Of a stretch of 55,849 bases of DNA, positions 32,722-40,656 are shown in pieces. The stretch lies in the NCBI GenBank assembly GCA_937995345.1, contig CALKKS010000001.1:1-55849 (forward strand), given 5' to 3'. The notes beneath the pieces are model-generated. The model did not search any database and had not been told where the DNA came from. It saw only the letters and a program-made list of their open reading frames with translations. Numbering within the stretch: position 1 is the first letter of the stretch; every line of letters begins with the position of its first letter. The position numbers and the translations under genes are program-made. Origin of the DNA: an uncultured Collinsella sp. (GTDB taxonomy: Bacteria > Actinomycetota > Coriobacteriia > Coriobacteriales > Coriobacteriaceae).

Positions 32722-33486
32722 CTAGCAGATGACTTGCGTGTGCTCCTCGATGGCGGCTCGGTCCTCGGCGGCAACGCTCGGCTCGCACACCACGGCGTCC
32801 AGGCTGTCCAGGCGACAGAAGGTGTAGAAGTCGCGCTTGCCGATCTTGCTGGAGTCGGCGATCAGGTAGCGCGAATCAGCCTTGCTAAAGGCGAGCTGCT
32901 GGATGCGGCCCTCTTCCATGTTGGAGGTGGACACGTCGCCATCCAGGATGCCGTTGGCGCCGATAAACGCCGCGTCGATACCTAGCGCACGCAGGGTATC
33001 CTCGGCCGTGGGGCCCACAAAGGCGGCGGTGCGACGACGGTACATGCCGCCCACAAGGCACAGATCGCAATCCTCGCGCTCCTCGAGCAGGTTAAACACC
33101 GAGAGCGAGTTGGTCACAATGCGCAGGCGAAACGCCGGCAGCATCGAGGCCATCTGTTCAACCGTGGTGCCCGTGCCCAAAAAGATGGTCGAGCCTTCCT
33201 CGATAAGCTCCACGGCACGGCGCGCGATCTGCAGCTTTTCCTCAGCATGCTTGGTGCGCTTTTCGCTGTGCGAGTACTCATGGCGCAGCATGGCATGGGG
33301 GCGACCCTGTGCACTGCGAGCTCCACCGTGCACACGCTCAATCTCGCCCAGGCTCGCAAGTTCCTCAAGGTCGCGGCGGATCGTCATGTCCGAGACACCT
33401 AATGCATCCGAAATCTCCTTGACCGAGACCGTGCCCTGCTCCTCGAGCAGCTGACGAACCTTATCCTGTCGCTCTGCCTTAATCAC
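32722..33486 (-). CDS. DeoR-family transcriptional regulator 2
   Basis: A 254-residue DeoR/GlpR-type repressor with winged helix VSVKEISDALGVSDMTIRRD (about 20-39) and ELASLGEIERVHGGARS. Its sensor domain shows the phosphosugar loop GTGTTVEQM and SDSSKIGK-type ADSSKIGKRDF near the C terminus. GTG 33486 follows GAGGATT. It is divergent from the classical galM gene, separated by about 205 nt, and is LacR-like in family, so a phosphorylated sugar such as tagatose-6-phosphate is a plausible effector; this is inferred. Confidence 0.87.
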   Translation of the reverse strand: MIKAERQDKVRQLLEEQGTVSVKEISDALGVSDMTIRRDLEELASLGEIERVHGGARSAQGRPHAMLRHEYSHSEKRTKHAEEKLQIARRAVELIEEGSTIFLGTGTTVEQMASMLPAFRLRIVTNSLSVFNLLEEREDCDLCLVGGMYRRRTAAFVGPTAEDTLRALGIDAAFIGANGILDGDVSTSNMEEGRIQQLAFSKADSRYLIADSSKIGKRDFYTFCRLDSLDAVVCEPSVAAEDRAAIEEHTQVIC

Positions 33487-33692
33487 GATGAATCCTCGCC
33501 GTTCTCTGCGCGCATATCATTCAAACAGTAACGAACAAATTATATCAGACTCGTACACGTCAAAAATGAACGCCCACACAGCTCCAATCATCACTTTTTT
33601 GAGAAAAATACCCCCTGCTTTAGTGAGGTGTAGTGATAATCTCACCTGTTCGCGCTACAGTTTGTCCGAAATACCTCGATGTTAGGAACCAA
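33487..33692. promoter_or_regulatory. Divergent promoter region deoR2/galM
   Basis: An AT-rich gap. A plausible galM -10 (GATAAT, 33635-33640) lies within an imperfect dyad, GTGAGGTG...TCTCACCT (about 33623-33647), a possible DeoR site. No ACCGTTCACCG pair or LacI palindrome is seen. Confidence 0.35.
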
Positions 33693-34745
33693 ATGATCAC
33701 TTCCGAGCTTTTCGGCACCGCGCCGTGCGGTACCCCCGTTCATCGCTACACCCTCAACGGGCCCGAGATCTGCGTTCGCATTATGGACTATGGCGCCACC
33801 GTGTTGGGTATCGATGTACCCGACATTCCCGGCAACGTGCGCGATGTGGTGCTGGGCTTCGATAAGCTCGAGGATTACTTTGACAACCCCGCCTGCTTTG
33901 GCGCGACCATCGGCCCCGTGGCAAACCGCACCGCGGGCGCCACGATTACCATCGACGGCACGGACTGGCATATGCCGGCCAACGAGGGCGTCAACAACCT
34001 GCACAGCGATCTTGAGCACGGCCTGCACAAGCGCGTATGGGATGTTGAGCTCGACGAGGTCCACAACGCCGTGCGCATGACCACCTCGCTTGAGGATGGC
34101 GAGCTGGGCCTGCCCGGCAACCGCACCTTTACGGCCGCGTTTACCGTGACCCGCACCGGCGTCTTCCGCATCGAGTATGGCTGCGAGAGCGGCCGCGCAA
34201 CCTACGTGTCCATGACCAACCACACGTACTTTAACCTTGCCGGTCATAACGCCGGTATGGACTGCGAGCACTTCTTTGTTGCTAACGCCGCCCACTACCT
34301 GCCCATTAACGAGCAGAACATCCCCACCGGAGAAATTGCCCCGGTCGAGGGCACGCCGTTCGACTTCCGTGAGCTGCGCCCCGTCGCCCCCGGTATGGAA
34401 GCCGACGATCCGCAGATTAAGCAGGCCCGTGGCTACGATCACTGCCTGTGCATCGATGGCTATCAGTACGGCCGTAATCTGCGCCGCGCGATGCACGTCG
34501 AGGAGATGTGGACCGGCCGCGAGCTGGACTACTACACCACCGCCCCGGGCGTGCAGCTCTACACTGGCAACTGGCTGGGCGACGAGCACGCCAAGGACGA
34601 TGCCAACTATGGCTGGGGCGCCGGCTTTGCCCTCGAGGCAGAGATGTACCCCGACACGCCGCACCATGCGCTGTTCCCCCAGGGCATCGTGGGCCCGGGT
34701 CACCCCTACAGCAATGTGATCGAGTATCACTTCATGAGGCACTAA
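33693..34745 (+). CDS. galM: Aldose 1-epimerase (galactose mutarotase)
   Basis: Interconverts beta- and alpha-D-galactose, feeding GalK. The 350-residue beta-sandwich enzyme shows GPVANRTAG, NNLHSD, the catalytic-His motif MTNHTYFNLAG (about 172-182), YDHCLCI and the catalytic Glu in LEAEMYPDTPHH (about 315). ATG 33693 follows TAGGAA; a longer frame upstream lacks a ribosome binding site. It is divergent from deoR2 and distant from galKT. It is only distantly related to the two LacX-like epimerases in the window. Confidence 0.93.
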   Translation: MITSELFGTAPCGTPVHRYTLNGPEICVRIMDYGATVLGIDVPDIPGNVRDVVLGFDKLEDYFDNPACFGATIGPVANRTAGATITIDGTDWHMPANEGVNNLHSDLEHGLHKRVWDVELDEVHNAVRMTTSLEDGELGLPGNRTFTAAFTVTRTGVFRIEYGCESGRATYVSMTNHTYFNLAGHNAGMDCEHFFVANAAHYLPINEQNIPTGEIAPVEGTPFDFRELRPVAPGMEADDPQIKQARGYDHCLCIDGYQYGRNLRRAMHVEEMWTGRELDYYTTAPGVQLYTGNWLGDEHAKDDANYGWGAGFALEAEMYPDTPHHALFPQGIVGPGHPYSNVIEYHFMRH

Positions 34746-34773
34746 GCCCACTACGCGACATATCGCACAGCAA

Positions 34774-34807
34774 CGCCCATCGGCACCACCGCCGACGGGC
34801 GCTTTTT
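34774..34807 (+). terminator. Terminator of galM
   Basis: CGCCCATCGGC pairs with GCCGACGGGCG (one G-T position), followed by CTTTTTC. Confidence 0.85.
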
Positions 34808-34851
34808 CATCCCTAGGCCTCAATTTCGCTGTCACTGTATGAGTGGCATAT

Positions 34852-35005
34852 CAAAACTATACCCATTTACTACGTTTGGTCGAGGATGCTCGACCATGCA
34901 CCGTTTCTTCTATAATTAGCAATCCGTCTACCTGCGGTTTTGTTTTTCTCAAATTCGGCATGCTCTGCGATAGCCGATCAAACGTAGTAAACAGGCATAG
35001 TTTTT
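34852..35005. repeat. Element with 26-bp imperfect inverted termini
   Basis: 34852-34877 (core TTTACTACGTTTG) and 34980-35005 are inverted copies with three mismatches, about 102 nt apart. The interior holds ACCTGCGGTTTT (34930-34941). It lies between galM and the orphan IIB gene. No coding potential is seen. A short hairpin TGATCC/GGGATCA (35044-35074) then overlaps the IIB stop codon. Confidence 0.5.
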
Positions 35006-35071
35006 GACAGGCGGCATCGCGCGCATCCTTCGCGAGGGCAAAATGATCCGTTTTCCTCCGTCCCCAAGGGA

Positions 35072-35554
35072 TCAGTTGAGCAGATTGTCGATGGGGTCGG
35101 GGTTGGAGTTGGGGAGGTAGCGGATTTCCAGCTCTATGCCGAGCTCTTGCAGCTCTTTGAGGGCGGCAGCATCCTCGTCGTCTACGGCAACTGCGGGCTT
35201 TACGGGACGCTTACCCTCCCCTGCCTGCATGTGACCGATACTGATCTTGGTGATCGGCACGCCGCCTTTAACCAGTGCTAGCGCATCGGCGGGCGACGCT
35301 ACCATGATCAGGATCCATTGGCGCGGCGTTGCAGTATGTATGACGTCAATCGTCCTTTGGACTGAGAAGAACCGTGTCCACACGCCCTCGGGCGCCGCGA
35401 CCCTCATAGGCGCCCACTTGCGCGAATCCGCCGCAATCTCGTCGTTAACGATCAGGACGAGGTTGGAACCAACCGCCTCATTCCACAGCTCAACGTCTTG
35501 CCCGTAAATAAACCGATCATCGATGCGTGTGAGAAGAATCTTGGGTTGAGCCAT
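35072..35554 (-). CDS. Orphan mannose-family PTS IIB-like protein lacking the phospho-histidine
   Basis: A 160-residue protein homologous end to end with the active IIB at 44817 (same length, RIDxR near residue 10, KGGVPITKISIGHMQAGEGK). The IIB phosphorylation motif RLxHGQV is here RFIYGQD: the catalytic His is Tyr17, and the following Val is Asp. Known IIB chemistry needs that His, so this protein should not carry phosphate. It has no IIA, IIC or IID partners beside it. It may be a regulator that binds IIA or IIC of the intact system, or a decaying paralogue; the frame is intact and the rest of the domain is well kept, which favours the first. Confidence 0.88.
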   Translation of the reverse strand: MAQPKILLTRIDDRFIYGQDVELWNEAVGSNLVLIVNDEIAADSRKWAPMRVAAPEGVWTRFFSVQRTIDVIHTATPRQWILIMVASPADALALVKGGVPITKISIGHMQAGEGKRPVKPAVAVDDEDAAALKELQELGIELEIRYLPNSNPDPIDNLLN

Positions 35555-35711
35555 CGCTGCCCCATTCTGCTTGAGACCCGTAAGAGCAAGACATCACGTC
35601 TCCAATATTAGTGCATTTAAAGTGAGAAAAGCCGTCAGAACACTTGCGCGGATTTGCGATGTCCCGTATCATAGATAGCCGTTGACGCCTCAGTTGCGTC
35701 ACCACATGGCC

Positions 35712-35787
35712 GCCAGCGTAGCTCAGTTGGTAGAGCACCGCTCTCGTAAAGCGGGGGTCACCGGTTCGAGCCCGGTCGCTGGCTCCA
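35712..35787 (+). tRNA. tRNA-Thr (anticodon CGU)
   Basis: A complete 76-nt cloverleaf including encoded CCA: acceptor GCCAGCG/CGCTGGC, D arm GCTC...GAGC, anticodon stem CCGCT/AGCGG with loop CTCGTAA (anticodon CGT at 35745-35747) and T arm ACCGG-TTCGAGC-CCGGT. It reads ACG codons. A terminator follows directly. Confidence 0.97.
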
Positions 35788-35798
35788 TTGCACAAGAT

Positions 35799-35821
35799 AG
35801 CCGCCTTCGGGCGGCTTTTTT
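35799..35821 (+). terminator. Terminator of tRNA-Thr
   Basis: AGCCGCC-TTCG-GGCGGCT stem-loop followed by TTTTT, 11 nt after the tRNA. Confidence 0.93.
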
Positions 35822-35889
35822 GTTGCCGATTTCGGACGCACATCCGCCAATCCAAGCACAACGCCGTCGACAACTCCCCTACTCAACAA

Positions 35890-35938
35890 AAAGCCCCGCC
35901 AACCGCGGCCTCCCAAACGGGGAACCGCGATTAACGGG
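35890..35938 (-). terminator. Terminator downstream of yhcH
   Basis: On the minus strand CCCCGTTAATCGCGG pairs with CCGCGGTTGGCGGGG, followed by CTTTTTG. It ends the mutarotase2-lacC2-yhcH transcript. Confidence 0.7.
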
Positions 35939-35999
35939 GTTCAAGCGCGCTCCTCCAAGGATAGCGCTCGTAACACGGACAGCTCAGCCGAGCAGTTCG

Positions 36000-36473
36000 T
36001 TACTCTTCCCAGTAGGCGTCGGCGAGCAGCTTAAAGCAGATCTTCTTGACCGGCTGCGCGCCGTCGCCCGGGAACTCGAGCGTGGGCATGTGAGGCTCGC
36101 CGGCAGCGAACAGGGCAAACTTGTCGTCGGCCAGATCGCCGGCGATCGAGGCGTCGGAATCGACCAGATCGTAGTCATCCTTCTCGTCAAACTCCTGGAC
36201 CAGCGTCAGGCTGCCCGTGGCGACCTTAAAGGCCTCACGACCCTCAACGTCGATCTGTAGGTCGTGATAGCGCTGATGCGTCTCATAGTGAGCCTCGGCC
36301 TCGGGTCGCGTCGTGGGAGCCATGACGTTCGCAAAGACCTTGTCGCCCAGAATCGGATGGCTGCCGACCTCGAGCTGCGCCGGGTCGTTCTCCTCGAGCC
36401 AGTCGATCAGCACATCGAGGCCCTTGAGCATTCCGCGGTATTCCTCGATATCGCCCAGTGCACCGTAAATCAT
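36000..36473 (-). CDS. YhcH/YjgK/YiaL-family protein
   Basis: A 157-residue protein of the family that includes NanQ and EbgC, linked to sugar anomer or sialic-acid handling. Family features seen are MIYGALGDIEEY, HPILGDKVFANVM, HYETHQRYHDLQIDVEGRE with metal-binding His residues, FALFAAGEPHMPTL and VKKICFKLL. ATG 36473 is at the extreme N terminus of the family. It follows lacC2 and a nagA remnant on the same strand, so a role on amino-sugar or galactose-6-phosphate anomers is plausible. Members in E. coli act on N-acetylneuraminate; the substrate here is not known. Confidence 0.88.
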   Translation of the reverse strand: MIYGALGDIEEYRGMLKGLDVLIDWLEENDPAQLEVGSHPILGDKVFANVMAPTTRPEAEAHYETHQRYHDLQIDVEGREAFKVATGSLTLVQEFDEKDDYDLVDSDASIAGDLADDKFALFAAGEPHMPTLEFPGDGAQPVKKICFKLLADAYWEE

Positions 36474-36508
36474 CTAAATCCCCTCTCGGATTGTTTCCTT
36501 GGCGGCCA

Positions 36509-36630
36509 CTCGGTAAACGCGTTACCGACGCTGCTGCCACCCACATACGTCTCGACCAGGCTAAGGTCGGGATTGAACACGCGGCGTCGGCGCCGCGCCC
36601 CGGCATAATGCTACCGCACTTGTCATCGGC
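36509..36630 (-). pseudogene. Remnant of a second nagA gene (C-terminal fragment)
   Basis: On the minus strand the fragment reads DDKCGSIMPGR, then after a one-base shift FNPDLSLVETYVGGSSVGN and AFTE. The intact NagA ends with DKCGSIMPGRDADFVVF and LVETYVGGQSVGNAFTE. A one-base deletion relative to 39460-39466 causes the shift, and the stop codon is replaced so the frame runs into the yhcH start. Only the last 40 or so codons remain. It shows that a nagA copy once stood between lacC2 and yhcH. Confidence 0.82.
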
Positions 36631-36676
36631 TCTAACCACAAGCAAGCAACCGATGCCGGGGCCGACGCCCAAGCTC

Positions 36677-37612
36677 TTACAGCTCGGTTACGACAACGCC
36701 ATTGTAGACCTCATCCCAACGGTCCATGACCAGATGGCCCGTCATCGGATCCATGGCATTGAGCTTGCCGCAGGTGTTGGCGGTACGCAGCACCGTCTCG
36801 TCGTCCGCGCCGGCAGCGATGGCATGCGCAAAGCCGGCGATGGTGGAGTCGCCGGAGCCAGTGGCGTTAACAGCCGGGATATCGGGCGTCTTGGCGCGGA
36901 ACGCACGACCGTTGTGGAAGCCCACAGAGCCGGCGGCGCCCATGGACACGACGACCCAGGGAATATCGGAGAAGCGGGCGTCAGAGGCAAGTGCCGCGCG
37001 AAGCTCGTCCACATCGTCGGTGGTAAAGCTCGTGCCCAGAAGGCCGTTGATCTCGGTCAGGTTAGGCTTAACCAGCTCGGGCTTGACCTCGGACTTAAGG
37101 GCGGCCTCGAGCGAGGCACCCGAGGTATCGAGCAACACCTTGGCGCCGGCGTTCTCGGCAATGCCGGTAATCTTGGCATAGTAGTCGGCCTCGACGCCGC
37201 GGGGCAGCGAGCCCGAGATAGTGACGACGTCGGCCTTGCCCGCAAGCTCGGTGAACTTGGCGGTAAAGGCATCGAGCTCCTCGGGAGCAATCGTCGGGCC
37301 GCTCTCGAGCAGCTCGGTCTGGTTGCCAGCGTGGAGGATATTCAGGCAGATGCGGGTCTCGCCGGCGATGGGTACAAAATCGTTCTTGATGCCGTTGGCA
37401 TCCATGAGCTCCGCCATGTAGGCGCCCATGTGACCGCCGAGCAGACCGGTAGCAACAACATCGTCGCCCAGCTGGCCCAGGACACGAGCCACGTTGAGGC
37501 CCTTGCCGCCGGCGGTCTTTTCGGGCGTTACGCGGTTGACGTCGTCGATGACGAGCTCATCGAGCTGATAGCGCGTATCGACGGACGGGTTCATCGTAAC
37601 GGTGAGGATCAT
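36677..37612 (-). CDS. lacC: Tagatose-6-phosphate kinase (LacC2, PfkB family)
   Basis: The 311-residue paralogue of LacC1 (15893) has the same length and a very similar sequence: MNPSVDTRYQLDEL, GGKGLNVARVLGQLG, ATGSGDSTIAGF. AAGGAG precedes ATG 37612. It follows the second LacX-like epimerase gene by 59 nt, the same order and spacing as in the lacA operon. Its neighbours are amino-sugar genes (nagA, agaS, PTS), so it probably serves tagatose-6-phosphate formed from galactosamine, where LacC1 serves galactose-6-phosphate. The division of labour is inferred. Confidence 0.9.
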   Translation of the reverse strand: MILTVTMNPSVDTRYQLDELVIDDVNRVTPEKTAGGKGLNVARVLGQLGDDVVATGLLGGHMGAYMAELMDANGIKNDFVPIAGETRICLNILHAGNQTELLESGPTIAPEELDAFTAKFTELAGKADVVTISGSLPRGVEADYYAKITGIAENAGAKVLLDTSGASLEAALKSEVKPELVKPNLTEINGLLGTSFTTDDVDELRAALASDARFSDIPWVVVSMGAAGSVGFHNGRAFRAKTPDIPAVNATGSGDSTIAGFAHAIAAGADDETVLRTANTCGKLNAMDPMTGHLVMDRWDEVYNGVVVTEL

Positions 37613-37671
37613 TTTTAGCTCCTTATCTCGCAGGCTCCTTATGCCTCGCGATACGAGTCGACAAAACGGAA

Positions 37672-38553
37672 TTACAGAATCTCAATCGTGAACGAACGGA
37701 CGACGGTCTCCTTGGGCTTGACGACAAGGCAGCCGCGCTTGTGTTCAAGCACGTCGTCCTCATCGGAGCAGGTCGAAAGGCCGCCCCAAGGCTCAACCGC
37801 CACAAAATCGCCCTCGGGTTTGCTCCACACAATGAGGTACGGGAAGCCCTCAAAGCTCAAGCGGACGCCCTTGTCCTCGCCCTTCTTGGAGAGCGTGACC
37901 TGACGGCTTTCGAGCACGTCAAAGATGGTCTCCGCAAAGTCGAAGAGCTCGTGTGACAGTGGCAGAGTCTTTCCTACCATGGGGTTCTTGGAGCGGTTGT
38001 CCACGTCGATCAAACCGGTCGAGGGAACGGCGGTGCAAAGCTCCGCGGCCTCGTCCTTCTCAAACCGCAGCTCGTAGTCCGTATAGACCTCGCCCTCGTC
38101 GAGCGGGCACCTAAAACCGGGATGTCCGCCGATAAAGAACGGCATGTCCTCGGTACCCTCGTTGGTCACCTCGTAGGAGACGCGCACGGCAGCGCCCTCG
38201 AGCGTGTAGCGGGCAACGAGCTTAAACGGATACGGATAGTCGCTCAGCAACGCGGCGTTATCCTCCGAAGCCAGGCACATCGCCAGCTCGCCCTCGCTTT
38301 GGCTCAGCAGCTTCCACTCCTGCTTGCGCGCAAACCCGTGACGGGCGAGCTTCACGTGATGTCCGGCAAACGTCATGGCATTGCCATCGCGCAGGCCTCC
38401 GCAAATCGGGAAGCAGATCGGTGCTTGACCGGACCACACGGCAGGGTCGCCCTGCCACAGATACTCGCGACCGTCAGCTTCGATTGAGGTGAACGAGCCG
38501 CCAGCCGTGGAAACCTTAATAGAAATCGAATCGTTGGAAAGAGCGTATTCCAT
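37672..38553 (-). CDS. Aldose 1-epimerase-like protein 2 (LacX/mutarotase family)
   Basis: A 293-residue paralogue of the 16885-17766 product with the same signatures (PICFPICGGLRDG, KLARHGFARKQEW, GGHPGFRCPLDEG, VWSKPEGDFVAVEPW). ATG 38553 follows AAGGATGG; a longer frame starting upstream has no support. It is first in a minus-strand operon with lacC2 and yhcH. The substrate is probably a phosphorylated galactose or galactosamine anomer; unproved. Confidence 0.85.
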   Translation of the reverse strand: MEYALSNDSISIKVSTAGGSFTSIEADGREYLWQGDPAVWSGQAPICFPICGGLRDGNAMTFAGHHVKLARHGFARKQEWKLLSQSEGELAMCLASEDNAALLSDYPYPFKLVARYTLEGAAVRVSYEVTNEGTEDMPFFIGGHPGFRCPLDEGEVYTDYELRFEKDEAAELCTAVPSTGLIDVDNRSKNPMVGKTLPLSHELFDFAETIFDVLESRQVTLSKKGEDKGVRLSFEGFPYLIVWSKPEGDFVAVEPWGGLSTCSDEDDVLEHKRGCLVVKPKETVVRSFTIEIL

Positions 38554-38709
38554 TGCCCATCCTTTCGAACAACTGCCCTTTACTCGCAAGCACCCATCTC
38601 AGTCCTAGCCATAGAACAAACCCGCACGTTCATCGATGTGTCCGGTATCCCAGCTATCCAACGGGGTACCATATTGACATTGACTTCATTACAGCTGAAA
38701 GGCCTTCTT

Positions 38710-39294
38710 ATGCGAACCATCATCCTCTACGCCTCGCGCCACCACGGCAACACGAAAAAGCTCGTGGACGCCATTGTCGAGGCGCATCCCGAAATCGATA
38801 CCCTCGATGTAAAGGCACTCGGTAAAAACGAGTACCCCGACCTGCACGAGTACCATTTGATTGGTGTGGCCACGGGCATTTATTACTCCGAGATCGACAA
38901 GGATATGGCACGCGTACTCACCAACGTGCTGCAGCCGCAGGACAAGGTGTTTGGTCTTATGACCTACGGCGGCAAAAACAAGTGGTACGGCAAGGATATC
39001 GATGGCATCTGCCGCATGAGGCAGGCCATCTTTATGGGTGTCTACGGTTGCACCGGCTTTGATACGTGGGGCCCGTTCAAACTAACGGGCGGCGTTCAGA
39101 AGGGACACCCGACCGCCGAGGAAATTAAGGGCGCTGTCGATTTCTTCGATAAGATCGAAGATGAGTACGGCGACATCATCGTCGAAGAGTACGCCAAACG
39201 CGAGAAGCGTCTGGCGTACGAAAAGGAGCATCCTACGGGAGGCCTGGTAGCCGGCGTCAAGCGCACGGCAAAGAAGATCGCTAACAGGCTGTAA
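38710..39294 (+). CDS. Flavodoxin family protein
   Basis: A 194-residue FMN-binding protein. The phosphate-binding loop is YASRHHGNTKKLVDAI (about 7-22), a variant of the T/S-x-T-G-x-T loop; later GLMTYGG may hold the flavin ring. A basic C-terminal tail (KRTAKKIANRL) follows. AAAGG precedes ATG 38710. Long-chain flavodoxins end near residue 170, so the tail is an addition. It is divergent from the epimerase gene and has no obvious partner; it may be an electron carrier or flavodoxin-like oxidoreductase subunit. Confidence 0.82.
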   Translation: MRTIILYASRHHGNTKKLVDAIVEAHPEIDTLDVKALGKNEYPDLHEYHLIGVATGIYYSEIDKDMARVLTNVLQPQDKVFGLMTYGGKNKWYGKDIDGICRMRQAIFMGVYGCTGFDTWGPFKLTGGVQKGHPTAEEIKGAVDFFDKIEDEYGDIIVEEYAKREKRLAYEKEHPTGGLVAGVKRTAKKIANRL

Positions 39295-39324
39295 CTGTTA
39301 AGGTGCTTTTGAGCGTTAACCCAT

Positions 39325-39362
39325 ACGGCGGGTCCGAGCAAATTCGGGCCCGCCGTCTTTTT
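39325..39362. terminator. Terminator between flavodoxin and nagA
   Basis: ACGGCGGGTCCGA pairs with TCGGGCCCGCCGT, followed by CTTTTTC on the plus strand. The genes converge here and it probably serves mainly the flavodoxin gene. Confidence 0.85.
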
Positions 39363-39368
39363 CTGTCG

Positions 39369-40538
39369 TTACTCGGTAAATGCGTTGCCGACGCTCTGGC
39401 CGCCAACGTAGGTCTCAACGAGGGTGAGCTCGTGGTCGAACACAACAAAGTCGGCGTCGCGACCCGGCATGATGCTGCCGCACTTATCCTCGATGTGCGC
39501 GGAACGAGCCGGCACCTCGGTCGCCATGCGGATGGCGATATCGGCGCTGGCGATGCCCCAATCAACGATGTTCTTGACGCCCTGGGCAAGCGTGAGCACC
39601 GAGCCGGCAATGCTCTTGCCGTCGGCGAGCCAGCACAGGTTGTCCTTCATGATGACGTCCATGCCACCACTGGTGTAGCTGCCCTCGGGCATGCCGCCGC
39701 AACCCAGGCAGTCGGTGATGAGCACCGTGTGCTGCCAGCCCTTTGCCTGCAGCAGTGCCTTGATGGCGGCAGGGTTAACGTGCTTGCCGTCACAGATGAT
39801 CTCTGCGTAGGTCTCGGGCGTGGACATGGCTGCACCCACGACACCGGGCTCGCGGTGATGCAGCCCGCGCTGGCCGTTATAGGTATGCGTAAAGCAGCTG
39901 GCACCGGCATTGATAGCGGCGATGCACTCATCGTAGGTGGCGTCGGAGTGACCGATGCTGGTCACCACACCCTTGGCATTCAGAGCAGCCGCATAAGCAG
40001 CGGCACCGTCGCGCTCGGCCGCCATGGCGCTCTTGACGATGCGACCACCCGCAGCCTCCTGCCACTGATCGAAGACCTCCTCGGAGGGATCGATCAGGTA
40101 AGCGGGGTTCTGCGCGCCCACGTGCTTCATGGTAAAGAAGGGGCCCTCCAGGTAGATGCCCTGAATGCGAGCACCGCAGAAGTCGGGGCCGCGACCCTCG
40201 TCCGCCTGAGCGATAGCGGCGCAGGCGTCCTTGATCTGCTCGACGCCATCGGTGAACGTCGTGGGCAGCCAGCTGGTGGTACCGCGACGGGCGAGCTCAG
40301 TCGAGCTGATATCGATGCCCTCAGGATCGTTATCGGTAGTTGAGTGGTTGTAGAAACCATGGATGTGAGTATCGACCATACCCGGTGCGATCCACGATCC
40401 CGTGTAGTCCTTAATCTCGCAAGAGGGCTCGTCGGCCTGCCAGGCGCCAAAGACGCCGTCTTCGACCATAAGATAGCCGCCCAGTTGCGGGCCTGCCGGC
40501 AAGAAGAACTTGTCAGCCTTAATTGCGTACGTGCTCAT
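39369..40538 (-). CDS. nagA: N-acetylgalactosamine/glucosamine-6-phosphate deacetylase
   Basis: Removes acetate from GlcNAc-6-phosphate or GalNAc-6-phosphate. The 389-residue amidohydrolase shows the metal motif VDTHIHGFYNHST, EGPF (metal Glu), CFTHTYNGQRGLHHREPG, ICDGKHVNPAAI and the catalytic Asp in VLITDC. The ATG at 40538 is 6 nt after AAGGAG. The neighbouring agaS gene and galactosamine-type PTS suggest the GalNAc-specific AgaA role, but sequence alone does not separate AgaA from NagA. No glucosamine-6-phosphate deaminase nagB is in the window. A terminator separates it from agaS upstream. Confidence 0.9.
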   Translation of the reverse strand: MSTYAIKADKFFLPAGPQLGGYLMVEDGVFGAWQADEPSCEIKDYTGSWIAPGMVDTHIHGFYNHSTTDNDPEGIDISSTELARRGTTSWLPTTFTDGVEQIKDACAAIAQADEGRGPDFCGARIQGIYLEGPFFTMKHVGAQNPAYLIDPSEEVFDQWQEAAGGRIVKSAMAAERDGAAAYAAALNAKGVVTSIGHSDATYDECIAAINAGASCFTHTYNGQRGLHHREPGVVGAAMSTPETYAEIICDGKHVNPAAIKALLQAKGWQHTVLITDCLGCGGMPEGSYTSGGMDVIMKDNLCWLADGKSIAGSVLTLAQGVKNIVDWGIASADIAIRMATEVPARSAHIEDKCGSIMPGRDADFVVFDHELTLVETYVGGQSVGNAFTE

Positions 40539-40601
40539 ATGCACTCCTTGCTTCTAAAGCAGTTGACTGTGGTGATGCTTATACCCAGCCCACGTAAAAA
40601 C

Positions 40602-40638
40602 AAAAAGCGCCCGCCCGCCGTTATGAGCGGACGGGCGC
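40602..40638 (-). terminator. Terminator of gntR-agaS
   Basis: On the minus strand GCGCCCGTCCGC/GCGGGCGGGCGC is followed by TTTTTGTTTTT, 18 nt after the agaS stop. Confidence 0.9.
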
Positions 40639-40656
40639 CCTTACAGGGGGACGCGA

